DNA of 64,000 nt from Curtobacterium sp. MCJR17_020 (GTDB taxonomy: Bacteria > Actinomycetota > Actinomycetes > Actinomycetales > Microbacteriaceae): contig NZ_CP126260.1 of the NCBI RefSeq assembly GCF_003234365.2, positions 2,790,001-2,854,000 on the forward strand, written 5' to 3'. Under the pieces are notes generated by a model. The model was not told the DNA's origin. It saw only the letters and a list, made by a program, of their open reading frames with translations, and did no database searches. The first letter of the stretch is position 1; the number at the start of each line of letters is the position of its first letter. The translations under genes were made by a program, and so were the position numbers. This document shows positions 52,036 through 61,231 of this stretch, one piece after another.

Positions 52036-52527
52036 CTAGAGATCGACGGTCCCGTGGTCCCCGGTGTCCGGCTGGCTCTGCTTGCCGAGTGCTGCCTTGA
52101 GCGTCTGCACGAGGCTGCCGACCGGACCGGTGTCCTGCGTCCAGTACTCGACCGAGTCGCCCGACACCGTGAGGAGTCGGATCGAGGGGTCGTCGCGGCC
52201 GTCCGGGAACCAGGCCTCGGCGAACGGCGACCACAGCTCGTCGATCACGGCGCTGTCCTGCGTCACCGTGGCGGTGCCGGCGATGGACAGGTAGCCGCCC
52301 TGCGACTCGATGGAGACGTTGACGTGGGGGTTCCTGGCGATGTCGTCGACCTTCTCGCTGCCGTCCTGCACCAGGAAGCGGAGAGTCCCGTTGAACGCCT
52401 TGTCCTGCACGGCGAGCGGCCGGGCGTGCAGCTGGCCGTCCTCGCTCACCGTCGTCAACAGGGCCGTGTGGGCGCCGTGGACGATGTCCGAGATGGCGGC
52501 GCGCTCTTCCGTCTGCGTGTCGGTCAT
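52036..52527 (-). CDS. PPOX-fold (general-stress/pyridoxamine oxidase-like) protein
   Basis: A 163-residue split-barrel flavin/F420-binding family member, like general stress protein 26. ALLTTVSEDGQLHARPLAVQ, LRFLVQDGSEKVDDIARNPH and SIEYWT-type C-terminal strands (DSVEYWTQDTGPVG) are visible. AAAGGAGC precedes the ATG. Its cofactor could be FMN or F420. Confidence 0.85.
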   Translation of the reverse strand: MTDTQTEERAAISDIVHGAHTALLTTVSEDGQLHARPLAVQDKAFNGTLRFLVQDGSEKVDDIARNPHVNVSIESQGGYLSIAGTATVTQDSAVIDELWSPFAEAWFPDGRDDPSIRLLTVSGDSVEYWTQDTGPVGSLVQTLKAALGKQSQPDTGDHGTVDL

Positions 52528-52760
52528 GATGCTCCTTTGCGTCGTGCGCCCCACCCGTCCCGACGTTCGACCGCGGGTCCGGCGGGGCCGTACCGTTCCC
52601 GCCAGTGTGCCCCTCGACGCTGGGCGCGTCCGGCACGCGGCAGCACCACCCCGACCGGGAGGCCCGCGCCGACTCCCCCGGACACGTCCGGACGCGCGGG
52701 TGGCCGGACCGCAGTGCCCGTACCCGGTCCGGCGCACTCCATGCGTCCGCACGGAACGGG

Positions 52761-53390
52761 TCAGGCGGGCTCGCGGATGGTGGTCTCGACGTCGACGACC
52801 TGCGGCACCCGCGGCATCGAGGCGAAGCCGAACGCCACGGGCGGGTCGAGCGGCGCCAGGGTGCCGAGGGGCTCCCCCGCCCAGGTTCCGCGCACGCCGG
52901 TGACGTCGTGGGCCCCGGTCACGCCGTAGTACTCGCGCCGACCGTTCCCTGCCGAGCCGGCGGTGCCGGATCCGGGAGCGACGAGCCGGGCGAGCGGGTC
53001 GATCGCGGCGAGCCACCGCGGGTCGCGGGCGATCGGCTTCGGGACCACGCGGAGGATGCGTCCGAGCGGTGAGATCGTGCCGACGTCGACCGAGACCTGC
53101 AGGGCGCCGGCGTCGAGCTCCAGGCCACGGGCCGTCCGTCGAGCCCGCACGTCGACCACGGACACGGTGTCGAACCGGTAGGTGCCGGAGACGTAGGCGG
53201 CGACGATCTCGTCCGGTGCGAGCAGCACGCTGGTGCCGTCGGGCAGCTCGAGGAACACGTCGGTGAACGCCCCGAAGGGCGAGCGGTCCCACATCCCGAC
53301 GACGATCCGGACGCCCGAGGTGGTGCCGACGCCCATGATCCGGCCGCGGAACCGGCGCTCGACGGGAGGGGTACTGGGACGTGACGGCAT
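52761..53390 (-). CDS. Conserved hypothetical protein (209 residues)
   Basis: A globular beta-rich protein: GRIMGVGTTSGVRIVVGMWD, FTDVFLELPDGTSVLLAPDE, YRFDTVSVVDVRARR, VSVDVGTISPLGRILRVVPK. No membrane span or catalytic motif is visible. Similar proteins without a named function occur in related actinobacteria (from memory). Codon usage is normal, which supports it being real. Confidence 0.75.
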   Translation of the reverse strand: MPSRPSTPPVERRFRGRIMGVGTTSGVRIVVGMWDRSPFGAFTDVFLELPDGTSVLLAPDEIVAAYVSGTYRFDTVSVVDVRARRTARGLELDAGALQVSVDVGTISPLGRILRVVPKPIARDPRWLAAIDPLARLVAPGSGTAGSAGNGRREYYGVTGAHDVTGVRGTWAGEPLGTLAPLDPPVAFGFASMPRVPQVVDVETTIREPA

Positions 53391-53481
53391 GCCGTGGACC
53401 GTACCCGGCGCGCCCGTGAGGCGGACCGACGGAGCCGACCCGCGCCTCCCGACCGACGGGTTCGCGGAAGCGACAGATCGC

Positions 53482-54591
53482 CTACGGGACGGGGACGGGC
53501 TCGGCGAGCAGCTCGCGCACGCGCGGCGCGACCCGGGTGCCGTAGAGCTCGATGGACCGCAGCATGTCCTCGTGCGGCAGGCGACCGGTCGCGTACCGCA
53601 TGTCGAACCGCGAGGCGCCGAGGATCCGCATGTTCCGGGCGATCTTCCGCGCCACGGTCTCCGGCGACCCGACGTACAGCGAGCCGCCGGCGGACAGGCC
53701 CGCGTGGTAGCCGGCGACATCGAGGGGCGGCCAGCCGCGCTCCCGGCCGAGCTGGTCGGTGACGGCCTTGTGGTACGGCCAGTACCGCTCGGCGGCTTCC
53801 TCGTCGGTCGCCGCGACGAAGCCCGGCGAGTGCATCGCGATGGGCTGCTGCGGCAGGTCGAGCTGGGCGAGCGCCTGACGGTACAGCCGCGAGAACGGGG
53901 CGAACTGCGCCGGCTGCCCGCCGATGATGGCGAGGAAGAGCGGCAGGCCGTACGACGCCGCACGGATGACCGACTGCGGGGAACCGCCGACGCCGATCCA
54001 GGTGGGGATGGCGCCGTGCTCGAGCTTCGGGAAGACGTCCTGGTCGACCAGGCTCGCGCGCTTCGTGCCGGACCAGGTGACGGCGTCGCCGCCGCGCAGG
54101 GCCGCCCAGAGCTGCAGTTTCTCCTCGAACAGGACCTCGTAGTCGGACAGCTCGTGGCCGAACAGCGGGAACGACTCGGTGAAGGAGCCACGACCGAGGA
54201 TGACCTCGGCACGGCCGTCCGAGATCGCGTCGACGGTCGCGAAGCGCTCGTAGACGCGCACGGGGTCGTCGGACGACAGCACCGTGACGGCGGAGCCCAT
54301 CCGGATGCGGGAGGTCGACGCGGCGATCGCAGCGAGGACGACCTCGGGTGCGCTCACCACGAAGTCGGCGCGGTGGTGCTCACCGACGCCGATGAAGTCG
54401 ATGCCGACCTGGTCGGCGAGGACGGCCTGGGCGACGACGTCGCGGATGCTCTGCGCGTCGGACTTGAGGCTGCCGTCGGCGAGTTCGGTGACGTCGCCGA
54501 AGGTGTCGATGCCGAGCTCCACGGGGCCGATCCGCTCGGGTGCGGGCGGCGGGACGTCCGAGGGGCGGTCGGTGCCGAATGCGTTGCTCAT
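53482..54591 (-). CDS. LLM-class flavin-dependent oxidoreductase
   Basis: A 369-residue luciferase-like TIM-barrel enzyme. GVGEHHRADFVVSAPEVVLAA near 70-90, SAVTVLSSDDPVRVYERFA and WIGVGGSPQSVIRAASYGLP are family blocks. It may use FMNH2 or F420. AGGAGGA precedes the ATG. It is divergent from a short-chain dehydrogenase, with an 88-bp control region. The substrate is unknown. Confidence 0.9.
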   Translation of the reverse strand: MSNAFGTDRPSDVPPPAPERIGPVELGIDTFGDVTELADGSLKSDAQSIRDVVAQAVLADQVGIDFIGVGEHHRADFVVSAPEVVLAAIAASTSRIRMGSAVTVLSSDDPVRVYERFATVDAISDGRAEVILGRGSFTESFPLFGHELSDYEVLFEEKLQLWAALRGGDAVTWSGTKRASLVDQDVFPKLEHGAIPTWIGVGGSPQSVIRAASYGLPLFLAIIGGQPAQFAPFSRLYRQALAQLDLPQQPIAMHSPGFVAATDEEAAERYWPYHKAVTDQLGRERGWPPLDVAGYHAGLSAGGSLYVGSPETVARKIARNMRILGASRFDMRYATGRLPHEDMLRSIELYGTRVAPRVRELLAEPVPVP

Positions 54592-54679
54592 GGTTCCTCC
54601 TGGTCGCACTTCCATGCGTATGCATCAAAATAGCACGGCCGAGCTGTGATGGCCAGCGCCCGCGTGTACGGTCGCCCGC

Positions 54680-55588
54680 ATGCCGAAGCTCCCTGACCAG
54701 ACCGGACGCAGGATCATCGTCACCGGCTCCAACAGTGGCACCGGGAAGGAAGCCGCGACCCGTCTCGCGGCCGCCGGCGCGAGCGTCGTGCTCGCCGTGC
54801 GCACGACCGCGAAGGGCGATGCCGCCGCGGCCGAGATCCGCGCAGCCCACCCACGGGCCGATGTCGAGGTACGCGAACTCGACCTGGCGGACCTGGCGAG
54901 CGTGCGCCGCTTCGCCGAGGGCATCGTCGGCGAGGACCGCCCGATCGACGTCCTGGTGAACAACGCCGGCGTCATGGCGCCGCCGCAGCGCTTCGAGACG
55001 GTCGACGGCTTCGAGTTGCAGTTCGGCACGAACTTCCTCGGCCCGTTCGCGCTGACGAACCTGCTGCTGCCCTCGCTGCTGCGTGCCGAGGCACCGCGGG
55101 TCGCGACCATGTCGAGCCTCGCCGCGATCCCCGGCCGGATCCGCTTCGGCGACCTGCAGTGGGAACGCGGGTACAACGGCTGGCGCGCCTACGGCCAGTC
55201 CAAGCTCGCCGACCTGCTCCTCGCACTGCACCTGCACCGGCTGACCGTCGAGGCGGACGTCCCCCTCGTCAGCACCGCGGCGCACCCCGGCTACACCCGC
55301 ACGAACCTGCAGTCGGCCGGGCGCTCGCTCGGACGCGCGAAGCCGGTGCGGCCCAGCAACCGCGCGCTCCCCTTCACGCAGGCGGTCGAGCAGGGCACCG
55401 AGCCGCTGCTCTACGCCGCGGTCGGCCCGAACGCGGTCGGCGGCGCCTACTACGGCCCGGCCGGCCCCTTCGGCCTGACCGGACCGACGACCGCCGTCTC
55501 GATCCCCGGGTCGGCACGGAGCGCCGACCTCGCCCGCTCGCTCTGGGCCGTCGCCGAGGACCTCACCGGGACGCGCCCGCCCCTCTGA
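54680..55588 (+). CDS. Short-chain dehydrogenase/reductase
   Basis: A 302-residue SDR of the retinol-dehydrogenase/WWOX-like type. Cofactor loop TGSNSGTGKEAA, NNAGVMAPP, active-site YGQSK (Tyr and Lys) and PGYTRTNL follow the SDR order. It is divergent from the LLM oxidoreductase. The ATG start has no strong alternative. Confidence 0.9.
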   Translation: MPKLPDQTGRRIIVTGSNSGTGKEAATRLAAAGASVVLAVRTTAKGDAAAAEIRAAHPRADVEVRELDLADLASVRRFAEGIVGEDRPIDVLVNNAGVMAPPQRFETVDGFELQFGTNFLGPFALTNLLLPSLLRAEAPRVATMSSLAAIPGRIRFGDLQWERGYNGWRAYGQSKLADLLLALHLHRLTVEADVPLVSTAAHPGYTRTNLQSAGRSLGRAKPVRPSNRALPFTQAVEQGTEPLLYAAVGPNAVGGAYYGPAGPFGLTGPTTAVSIPGSARSADLARSLWAVAEDLTGTRPPL

Positions 55589-55630
55589 GCGCGGGGCGCG
55601 GCTCGCACGGTGCGAGGGCGCTGCGGTCTG

Positions 55631-55691
55631 GTGCGAGGTTCCGTACTCGGTGCGACAGACCGCGGCTCGCACTGAGTACGGAACCTCGCAC
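55631..55691. terminator. 25-bp palindromic hairpin
   Basis: Arms 55631-55655 and 55667-55691 match with one mismatch around an 11-base loop. Contains the GAGGTTCC/GGAACCTC word found at 25914 and 41965. It serves the SDR gene and the convergent NRDE gene. Confidence 0.78.
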
Positions 55692-55750
55692 GGTGCGCGG
55701 GCGCGGGGCGCGGCCGGGAGGCCCGTGGCGCGTCCGGCGCGACGCCCGCG

Positions 55751-56542
55751 TCAGGCGCGGTGCAGCTCCACCGACCCGTCCAGCCGTCCGGGTTCGGTCA
55801 AGCGAGCGTGCTGCAGGACCGTGCGGTCCGGACCGATCGCCGCGGCGACGATCGACAGCGTCGTCATGTGCCCCTCGGCCTCGTGCGCGTCGCGGAGGAT
55901 CGCGTCGGGGTGGTCGCTCGGCAGCGCAGCGGACTCGGCCAGGACACCGAACCACCCGCTCCACCCGTCTCCGGCGTCGTCGCCCGCGTCCACCGTCCGG
56001 AGTTCGTCGAAGGGCCCGAGCACCGGTGGCCCGACCGGGGCGTCCGCGGCACGGAAGGCCTCGAGCCACCGGCCGATGCGCGGCGCCGCCGGGTCGTCCG
56101 GTTCGCCGTGCGTCACCATGTGCACGCCGGGGCCGAGCTCGGTCGTGCGGACCCGCGTGCCGTCCCAGGTCAGGACCGCGGCGCCGTCGGCGGTCGCCCG
56201 CACCAGGTTGAACGCGCGGGTGGTCGGCAGCGTGCCGTCGTGTCCGGGCAACAGGTCGTCGGCGACGGCGTCGACCGGCACCACGCCGCGGGTCGTCCAC
56301 GTGCCGTCGACACTCGGCACCGGTTCGCCGCGGTTGAGCACGACCGCCAGTCCGGCGCGGTCCGAGGCGGCGAGCCACGCACCGCCGGCAGCACGGTCGC
56401 GCACACCGCGGACCCCGGGGTCGCGATCGGGCCACCACGCAGCGGGCGGGTCCCACGGACGCTCGGGTGACTCGTCCCGCAGGGCGAGCACGGTGACGGG
56501 CCACGCGGACCCGGGGTCGACGCGGACGACGACGGTGCACAT
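55751..56542 (-). CDS. NRDE family protein (TANGO2-like)
   Basis: A 263-residue protein beginning MCTVVVRV, the NRDE/Ntn-hydrolase-like start with Cys2 as potential nucleophile after Met removal. The Asn-Arg-Asp-Glu motif that gives the name appears here as ALRDESPER, with the Asn replaced. Relatives include TANGO2, implicated in lipid or heme handling. Function unknown. Confidence 0.82.
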   Translation of the reverse strand: MCTVVVRVDPGSAWPVTVLALRDESPERPWDPPAAWWPDRDPGVRGVRDRAAGGAWLAASDRAGLAVVLNRGEPVPSVDGTWTTRGVVPVDAVADDLLPGHDGTLPTTRAFNLVRATADGAAVLTWDGTRVRTTELGPGVHMVTHGEPDDPAAPRIGRWLEAFRAADAPVGPPVLGPFDELRTVDAGDDAGDGWSGWFGVLAESAALPSDHPDAILRDAHEAEGHMTTLSIVAAAIGPDRTVLQHARLTEPGRLDGSVELHRA

Positions 56543-56582
56543 GCCGTCGATCCTCGCACGTGCCCCCGGTAGCGTGAGCGGC

Positions 56583-57881
56583 GTGAACGCAGCAGCAGAG
56601 CGCACCCTGACCGTCATCGTGGGGATCACCGGGGGCATCGCCGCCTACAAGGCCGTCGGCGTGGTCCGCGACCTCGTCAAGCGCGGGCACGAGGTGCACG
56701 TCGTCCCGACCGAGGGGGCGCTGCGCTTCGTGGGGCTGCCGACGCTCGAGGCGCTCAGCCGCAACCCCGTCACCACGAGCGTCTGGGACGACGTGTCCGA
56801 GGTCCGCCACGTCGCCCTCGGCCGCCGCGCGGACCTGGTCGTGGTGGCCCCGGCGACCGCGGACTCCCTGGCACGGATGGCGAACGGCCTGGCGAGCGAC
56901 CTGCTCGGCACGACGCTGCTCGCCACCGACGCCCCGGTCGTCGTCGCGCCGGCGATGCACCCGCAGATGTGGGAACACCCCGCGACCCGGGCCAACGTCG
57001 CCGTCCTGCGCGAGCGGGGCGTGCACCTGGTCGGACCGGTGGTCGGCGCACTGACGGGCGACGACGCCGGCATCGGCCGGATGGCGGAACCCGAGGACAT
57101 CGTCACCGCCGCGCTCGCCGTGCTGGACGGCCCTGCCGGTGCGGGGGCGGGGCGTCGCGCCGGCACCGACGGGGGCACGCAGTCCGGCGCCGGGGCCCGT
57201 GGCGAACAGGGCGACCTGTCCGGCGTCCGCGTGGTCGTCAGCGCGGGCGGTACCCGCGAACCGTTCGACCCGGTGCGCTTCGTCGGCAACCGGTCGAGTG
57301 GCCGGCAGGGCCTGGCGATCGCCGCCGACGCCGCAGCGCGCGGTGCCGTCGTCACCGTCGTCGCCGCGAACGTCGAGGCCGGCCTGACGGCAGGCATCGA
57401 CGCGACCGTCGTGCCGGTGGGGTCAGCGCTCGAGCTCGCCGAGGCCGTGCACGCCGCGGCGGTCGATGCCGACGTCGTCGTGATGACCGCTGCCGTGGCC
57501 GACTACCGGCCTGCCGAGGTCCTCGCCGAGAAGCTCAAGAAGGACGCCCAGGGCGAGCGGATGACGCTCGAGCTGGTGCGGAACCCCGACGTGCTCGCCG
57601 ACCTGGTGGCGGCCCGGCGCACCGGGCAGGTCATCGTCGGGTTCGCCGCCGAGACCGAACCCGACCGCGACGCCCGCGTCGCACTCGGACGCGCGAAGAT
57701 CGCCCGCAAGCCCGCCGACCTGCTCGTCGTGAACCACGTCGGCTGGTCGGCCGGGTTCGAGCGCGAGGAGAACGCGATCGAGGTCCTGGTGCCGGGCGGC
57801 GAGGTGGTCCGCGAGACCTCGGGCACGAAGGCCGAGGTGGCGGCGGCGGTGCTCGACCTCGTCGCGACCGCACTGACCTGA
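56583..57881 (+). CDS. coaBC: Phosphopantothenoylcysteine decarboxylase/synthetase
   Basis: A 432-residue bifunctional enzyme for coenzyme A. The N-terminal CoaC flavoprotein domain (VGITGGIAAYKAV, PTEGALRFVG, VAPAMHPQMWEHPAT) decarboxylates 4'-phosphopantothenoylcysteine; the C-terminal CoaB domain (VSAGGTREPFDPVRFVGNRS, MTAAVADYRP, KLKK) joins cysteine. A Gly-rich linker of about 25 residues separates them. GTG 56583 is the start; divergent from NRDE with 40 bp between. Confidence 0.95.
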   Translation: MNAAAERTLTVIVGITGGIAAYKAVGVVRDLVKRGHEVHVVPTEGALRFVGLPTLEALSRNPVTTSVWDDVSEVRHVALGRRADLVVVAPATADSLARMANGLASDLLGTTLLATDAPVVVAPAMHPQMWEHPATRANVAVLRERGVHLVGPVVGALTGDDAGIGRMAEPEDIVTAALAVLDGPAGAGAGRRAGTDGGTQSGAGARGEQGDLSGVRVVVSAGGTREPFDPVRFVGNRSSGRQGLAIAADAAARGAVVTVVAANVEAGLTAGIDATVVPVGSALELAEAVHAAAVDADVVVMTAAVADYRPAEVLAEKLKKDAQGERMTLELVRNPDVLADLVAARRTGQVIVGFAAETEPDRDARVALGRAKIARKPADLLVVNHVGWSAGFEREENAIEVLVPGGEVVRETSGTKAEVAAAVLDLVATALT

Positions 57882-57902
57882 TTCCGAGGACGGGCGAGCA
57901 CG

Positions 57903-58310
57903 ATGGAGGCCATGCGACGACGTGAGCGGATCAAACGAGCCACCCGGACTGCCACCCTGCTCGCGGTGCTGCTCGGCGGTGCCGGCGTCACCCACTTCCT
58001 GCAGCCGCGCCACTACGACCGGATCGTGCCGGACACACTGCCACCGCGCCTGACGACCGTCGCGTCCGGCGTGGCCGAACTCGGCATCGCCGCCGGGCTC
58101 GCGTTCCCGGCCACACGCCGGGCCTCGGGGTGGGCTGCAGCTGCCCTGTTCGCCGCGGTCTTCCCCGCGAACGTGAAGATGGCGAACGACCTGCTCGACA
58201 GCCCGCGGTCGACCCGGGCGATGCGGTTGCTCTCCGTGCTCCGGCTCCCGCTGCAGGCCCCGCTCGTCCTGTGGGCCGTGCGCGTCGGTCGGCACGCACC
58301 GAAGCGGTGA
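57903..58310 (+). CDS. DoxX-like small membrane protein
   Basis: A 135-residue protein with four hydrophobic segments (about 16-33, 47-66, 74-90, 112-127). GVTHFLQPRHYDRIVPDTLP near the first loop is typical of DoxX/DoxX-like membrane proteins. Its stop overlaps the next gene by 4 bp, forming a three-gene set with DUF2071 and DUF1810. Confidence 0.8.
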   Translation: MEAMRRRERIKRATRTATLLAVLLGGAGVTHFLQPRHYDRIVPDTLPPRLTTVASGVAELGIAAGLAFPATRRASGWAAAALFAAVFPANVKMANDLLDSPRSTRAMRLLSVLRLPLQAPLVLWAVRVGRHAPKR

Positions 58311-59098
58311 CCCAGCCGTCCTGGGCCCGTGCGGCGGCACCGCTGCTGCACCGGCCGGTGACCCAGCACGCATGGGACGACGTCGTCTTCGCGCACTGGC
58401 GGCACGACCCGGGTCCGCTGGCGCGACTCGTCCCGCGGGGAACGCGCCCCGACGTGGTCGACGGCAGCGCCTGGGTGGGACTGACGGCCTACGTCTTCCA
58501 CGAGACGCGGGTGCCGCCGTTCCCCTCCGCCGGCCGCCTCGGACGCATGACCGAGGTCACCGTCGAGGTCCTGACCGTGGACGACCAGGGCCGGCGCGGC
58601 GTCGCGTACCGCACCGTGGACACCGCGAACGTGCCGGCGATCGTGGCCGCACACGCGCTGCTCGGCGTGCCCTACACCTTCGCGCACGCCCGGTCGCGCC
58701 GCCGCGGCGAGGTCGTCGCGCACCGGTCGGTCCGGCACCCCGCGCGTGCACTGCACCCGGTGCGCTGGGCGCGGTCGCTGCGGCAGGAACGCCCCTCGGG
58801 CACGGCCAGACCCCGGCACGCGGCCTCGATCCGGGTCACCGCCGGTGACGTCGTCGACACGCCACTGGCCGCCGAGCTCACCACCCGCGCCGGCATCCAC
58901 GCCCGGTACCTGGCCCAGACGCTGTTCTGGCAGCGACAGCACCCGCCGCTGACCGTGCGGGCCGCGCACCTCGACCGGCTCGAGGGGGACCTGCCGGACG
59001 CCGTCGGCATGCCGGGACTGTTCGACCGGGCACCCGACTCGCTGCTCGTCGTCGACGGCACCACGGTGCGGTACGCCTGGGGTGGGGTCGTGCGGTGA
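58307..59098 (+). CDS. DUF2071 family protein
   Basis: A 263-residue acetoacetate-decarboxylase-fold-like protein: RPVTQHAWDDVVFAHWRHDP, VPRGTRPDVVDGSAWVGLTAYVF and PSAGRLGRMTEV match DUF2071. Enzymatic role unknown. GTG overlaps the DoxX-like stop by 4 bp, and the gene overlaps DUF1810 likewise. Confidence 0.85.
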   Translation: MTQPSWARAAAPLLHRPVTQHAWDDVVFAHWRHDPGPLARLVPRGTRPDVVDGSAWVGLTAYVFHETRVPPFPSAGRLGRMTEVTVEVLTVDDQGRRGVAYRTVDTANVPAIVAAHALLGVPYTFAHARSRRRGEVVAHRSVRHPARALHPVRWARSLRQERPSGTARPRHAASIRVTAGDVVDTPLAAELTTRAGIHARYLAQTLFWQRQHPPLTVRAAHLDRLEGDLPDAVGMPGLFDRAPDSLLVVDGTTVRYAWGGVVR

Positions 59099-59568
59099 GC
59101 GACCACGCCGCGGACGATGCCGCCCGGGACGACCTCGACCGATTCGTGCGGGCGCAGGACGGCGTGCACGACGACGCCCTCGCCGAGTTGCGGCGCGGAC
59201 GGAAGACCTCGCACTGGATGTGGTTCGTCTTCCCGCAGCTCGCCGGCCTCGGGCGGAGCGCCACCGCCGAGCGCTACGGCGTGCGCGGGCTCACCGAGGC
59301 CCGCGCGTACCTCGCGCACCCGGTGCTCGGGGACCGGCTCCGGACCGCCGCGACCGTCGTCGCGGCTGCGCCGGCTCCGTCGGCCGATGCGCTGCTCGGT
59401 GGGACGGACGCCCTGAAGCTCCGGTCCTCGATGACACTGTTCGCCCGGGCGGCGACCGACCGGGAGCCCTTCGCAGCGGTGCTCGACCGGTGGTACGGCG
59501 GGGCGGAGGACCCGGTCACCGTCCGGCTGCTGGACGCGGGCGGGCGAGCGACCGGTGACACGCGCTGA
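59095..59568 (+). CDS. DUF1810 family protein
   Basis: A 157-residue protein with the DUF1810 blocks DLDRFVRAQDGVHDDALAEL, RKTSHWMWFVFPQLAGLG and ARAYLAHPVLGDRLR. Small helical cytoplasmic protein, function unknown. It is the last gene of the three-gene set. Confidence 0.9.
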   Translation: MSDHAADDAARDDLDRFVRAQDGVHDDALAELRRGRKTSHWMWFVFPQLAGLGRSATAERYGVRGLTEARAYLAHPVLGDRLRTAATVVAAAPAPSADALLGGTDALKLRSSMTLFARAATDREPFAAVLDRWYGGAEDPVTVRLLDAGGRATGDTR

Positions 59569-59648
59569 GCCGAGCGGAACGCCGGTCTCATATCAGGTAC
59601 GTTGATCGGTGCGCGTGCACCGACCGCGCCCCGATCGAAGGAGAACGC

Positions 59649-60299
59649 ATGCCGGTCCCCCGCAGCGCCCCGACCGAGCACCAGCTGCTCCGCGACACCG
59701 TCCGGCACAAGATCCACGACGCGATCATGGACGGCACGCTCGTCCCCGGTGAGCGGCTCAACGACGACGAGCTCATCGCCTGGCTCGGCGTCTCCCGCAC
59801 GCCGATCCGCGAAGCGCTGAGCCAGCTCTCCCGTGCCGGACTCATCGAGATGGCGCCGAACCGGTACACGCGCGTCACGACGCCGGACCCCGCCGAGGTC
59901 ATCGAGGCGATGCAGACCCTCGGGGTGCTGTTCGGCGGCGTCGTCCGCCTCGCCGTCCCCCGCCTCGGTGCCGGCGCACGGAAGAAGATCCTCGCGCAGC
60001 TCGACAAGACGATCGCCGAGCTCGAGTCGCACGACGTCCCCGCCGTGAACCACGACGCGCTCGACGTGTTCGCGCTCTACGTCGCCGAGTGCGGCAACGA
60101 GAACCTGCAGCGCGTGTGCCGCGACACCATGGACGGCCTGGCGTTCCGCCTGCGCCTGCCGAACCTCGACGAACTCGTCGACTGGGACCGGATGACCGAG
60201 GACTTCCGTCGGCTGCGCACCGCGACCGAGTCCGGCGACAACGTCGCCGCCGAGCTCGCGGCCGAGGCGATCCACCAGCTGCCGGGCGAGAAGCGCTGA
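59649..60299 (+). CDS. GntR family transcriptional regulator
   Basis: A 216-residue GntR protein of the FadR/FCD type: winged helix (HKIHDAIMDGTLVPGERLND, WLGVSRTPIREALSQLSRAG) and an all-helical effector domain (about 80-210) with NHDALDVFALYVAECGNENL. The FCD metal-binding His pattern is only partly kept. Neighbours do not reveal a target. Confidence 0.9.
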   Translation: MPVPRSAPTEHQLLRDTVRHKIHDAIMDGTLVPGERLNDDELIAWLGVSRTPIREALSQLSRAGLIEMAPNRYTRVTTPDPAEVIEAMQTLGVLFGGVVRLAVPRLGAGARKKILAQLDKTIAELESHDVPAVNHDALDVFALYVAECGNENLQRVCRDTMDGLAFRLRLPNLDELVDWDRMTEDFRRLRTATESGDNVAAELAAEAIHQLPGEKR

Positions 60300-60325
60300 G
60301 TCCGGCTGTACCGCCGTACAGGAAC

Positions 60326-60355
60326 CCGCCCGTCTCGCGCACGCGAGGCGGGCGG
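60326..60355. terminator. Hairpin after the GntR gene
   Basis: CCGCCCGTCTCGCG and CGCGAGGCGGGCGG pair with one mismatch around 2-4 bases, 27 bp past the GntR stop. A lone GGGCCTCCCGG arm follows at about 60370. Confidence 0.7.
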
Positions 60356-60485
60356 TCCGCGTTCCACGGGCCTCCCGGACACCCCGTCCAGACCCGCGAC
60401 CGACGCGCACGACGCTCCCAGACTGCGGCTCCGGCGAGCCGATAGCATCGCTGGCGACCACCCGATCGCCCACCCGGAGCAGCAC

Positions 60486-60941
60486 ATGAGTCCTCGATCG
60501 ACGGACCGTACCGAGGTCGCCGCACGTCTGGCCGCGGCGGTCGGACGGATCAACCGGCGAGCACGGACGGACTCGGCCTCGCTCGGGTACGGGATCGTGT
60601 CCGCACTCGCCACCATCCAGCGCGAAGGACCCCTGCGCCCGGGCGACCTGTCGCGGATCGAGGTGGTCACGAAGCCCACGATGACCCGCATCCTGACGGA
60701 GCTCGAACAGCGCGGCTTCATCGAGCGCGAAGCCGATCCCCGGGACGGCCGCGCCTTCATGGTCTCGGCCACCGACGAGGGCATCGCGGCGGTCGAACGG
60801 GCACGCTCGGACCGCACCGGGATCGTCGCCGAGCTCATCGCCGAACTCGGTGAGTCCGACGTCACCGCGATCGCCGGAGCGCTCGACGCCCTCGAACGCG
60901 TCGCCCAGGGCGACCGCACCCAGGAACCTCACACGTTCTAG
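60486..60941 (+). CDS. MarR family transcriptional regulator
   Basis: A 151-residue MarR protein with dimerising helices at the ends and a winged helix (LRPGDLSRIEVVTKPTMTRI, LEQRGFIEREADPRDGRAFM). No efflux or catabolic gene is adjacent, and the target is unknown. Confidence 0.92.
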   Translation: MSPRSTDRTEVAARLAAAVGRINRRARTDSASLGYGIVSALATIQREGPLRPGDLSRIEVVTKPTMTRILTELEQRGFIEREADPRDGRAFMVSATDEGIAAVERARSDRTGIVAELIAELGESDVTAIAGALDALERVAQGDRTQEPHTF

Positions 60942-61231
60942 GTCCGGACGGGCCGTTACCGAACCGTTACCAACGGGTGGACGGACGGTTCTGCCAGCGA
61001 TCCTGGACGCGTCATCCAGTCTGACGAGTCATCGTGTCGGCTTCGCCCGACGGCGGCCTCCCCAGGGCCGGTCGCGGCGGACGGACGGGCCCCACACCAC
61101 CGTCCGGTCCTCCCCGGTTCGCCGGACTCCCCCTGTTGCGCGCGTCTCGACGCGCGCAGCATCGCTCACCGTCCCCGACGTGCCGAGCAGCGCGGAGTCC
61201 CGCACCACGAACCGCCCGACCACCGGAACCG
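60942..61231 (+). promoter_or_regulatory. Long leader upstream of the transglycosylase-like gene
   Basis: No gene is visible in these 290 bp. At the left are two GTTACC direct repeats (GTTACCGAACCGTTACC near 60955-60971). A perfect 10-bp inverted repeat TGCGCGCGTC/GACGCGCGCA lies at 61137-61158 with a 2-base centre. A c-di-AMP-type leader was considered but the conserved blocks are not present. Confidence 0.4.

Noticed and set aside
60942..61231. c-di-AMP (ydaO-type) riboswitch before the transglycosylase-like gene
   Set aside because: Such leaders often precede wall hydrolases in actinobacteria, but the conserved aptamer blocks could not be found.
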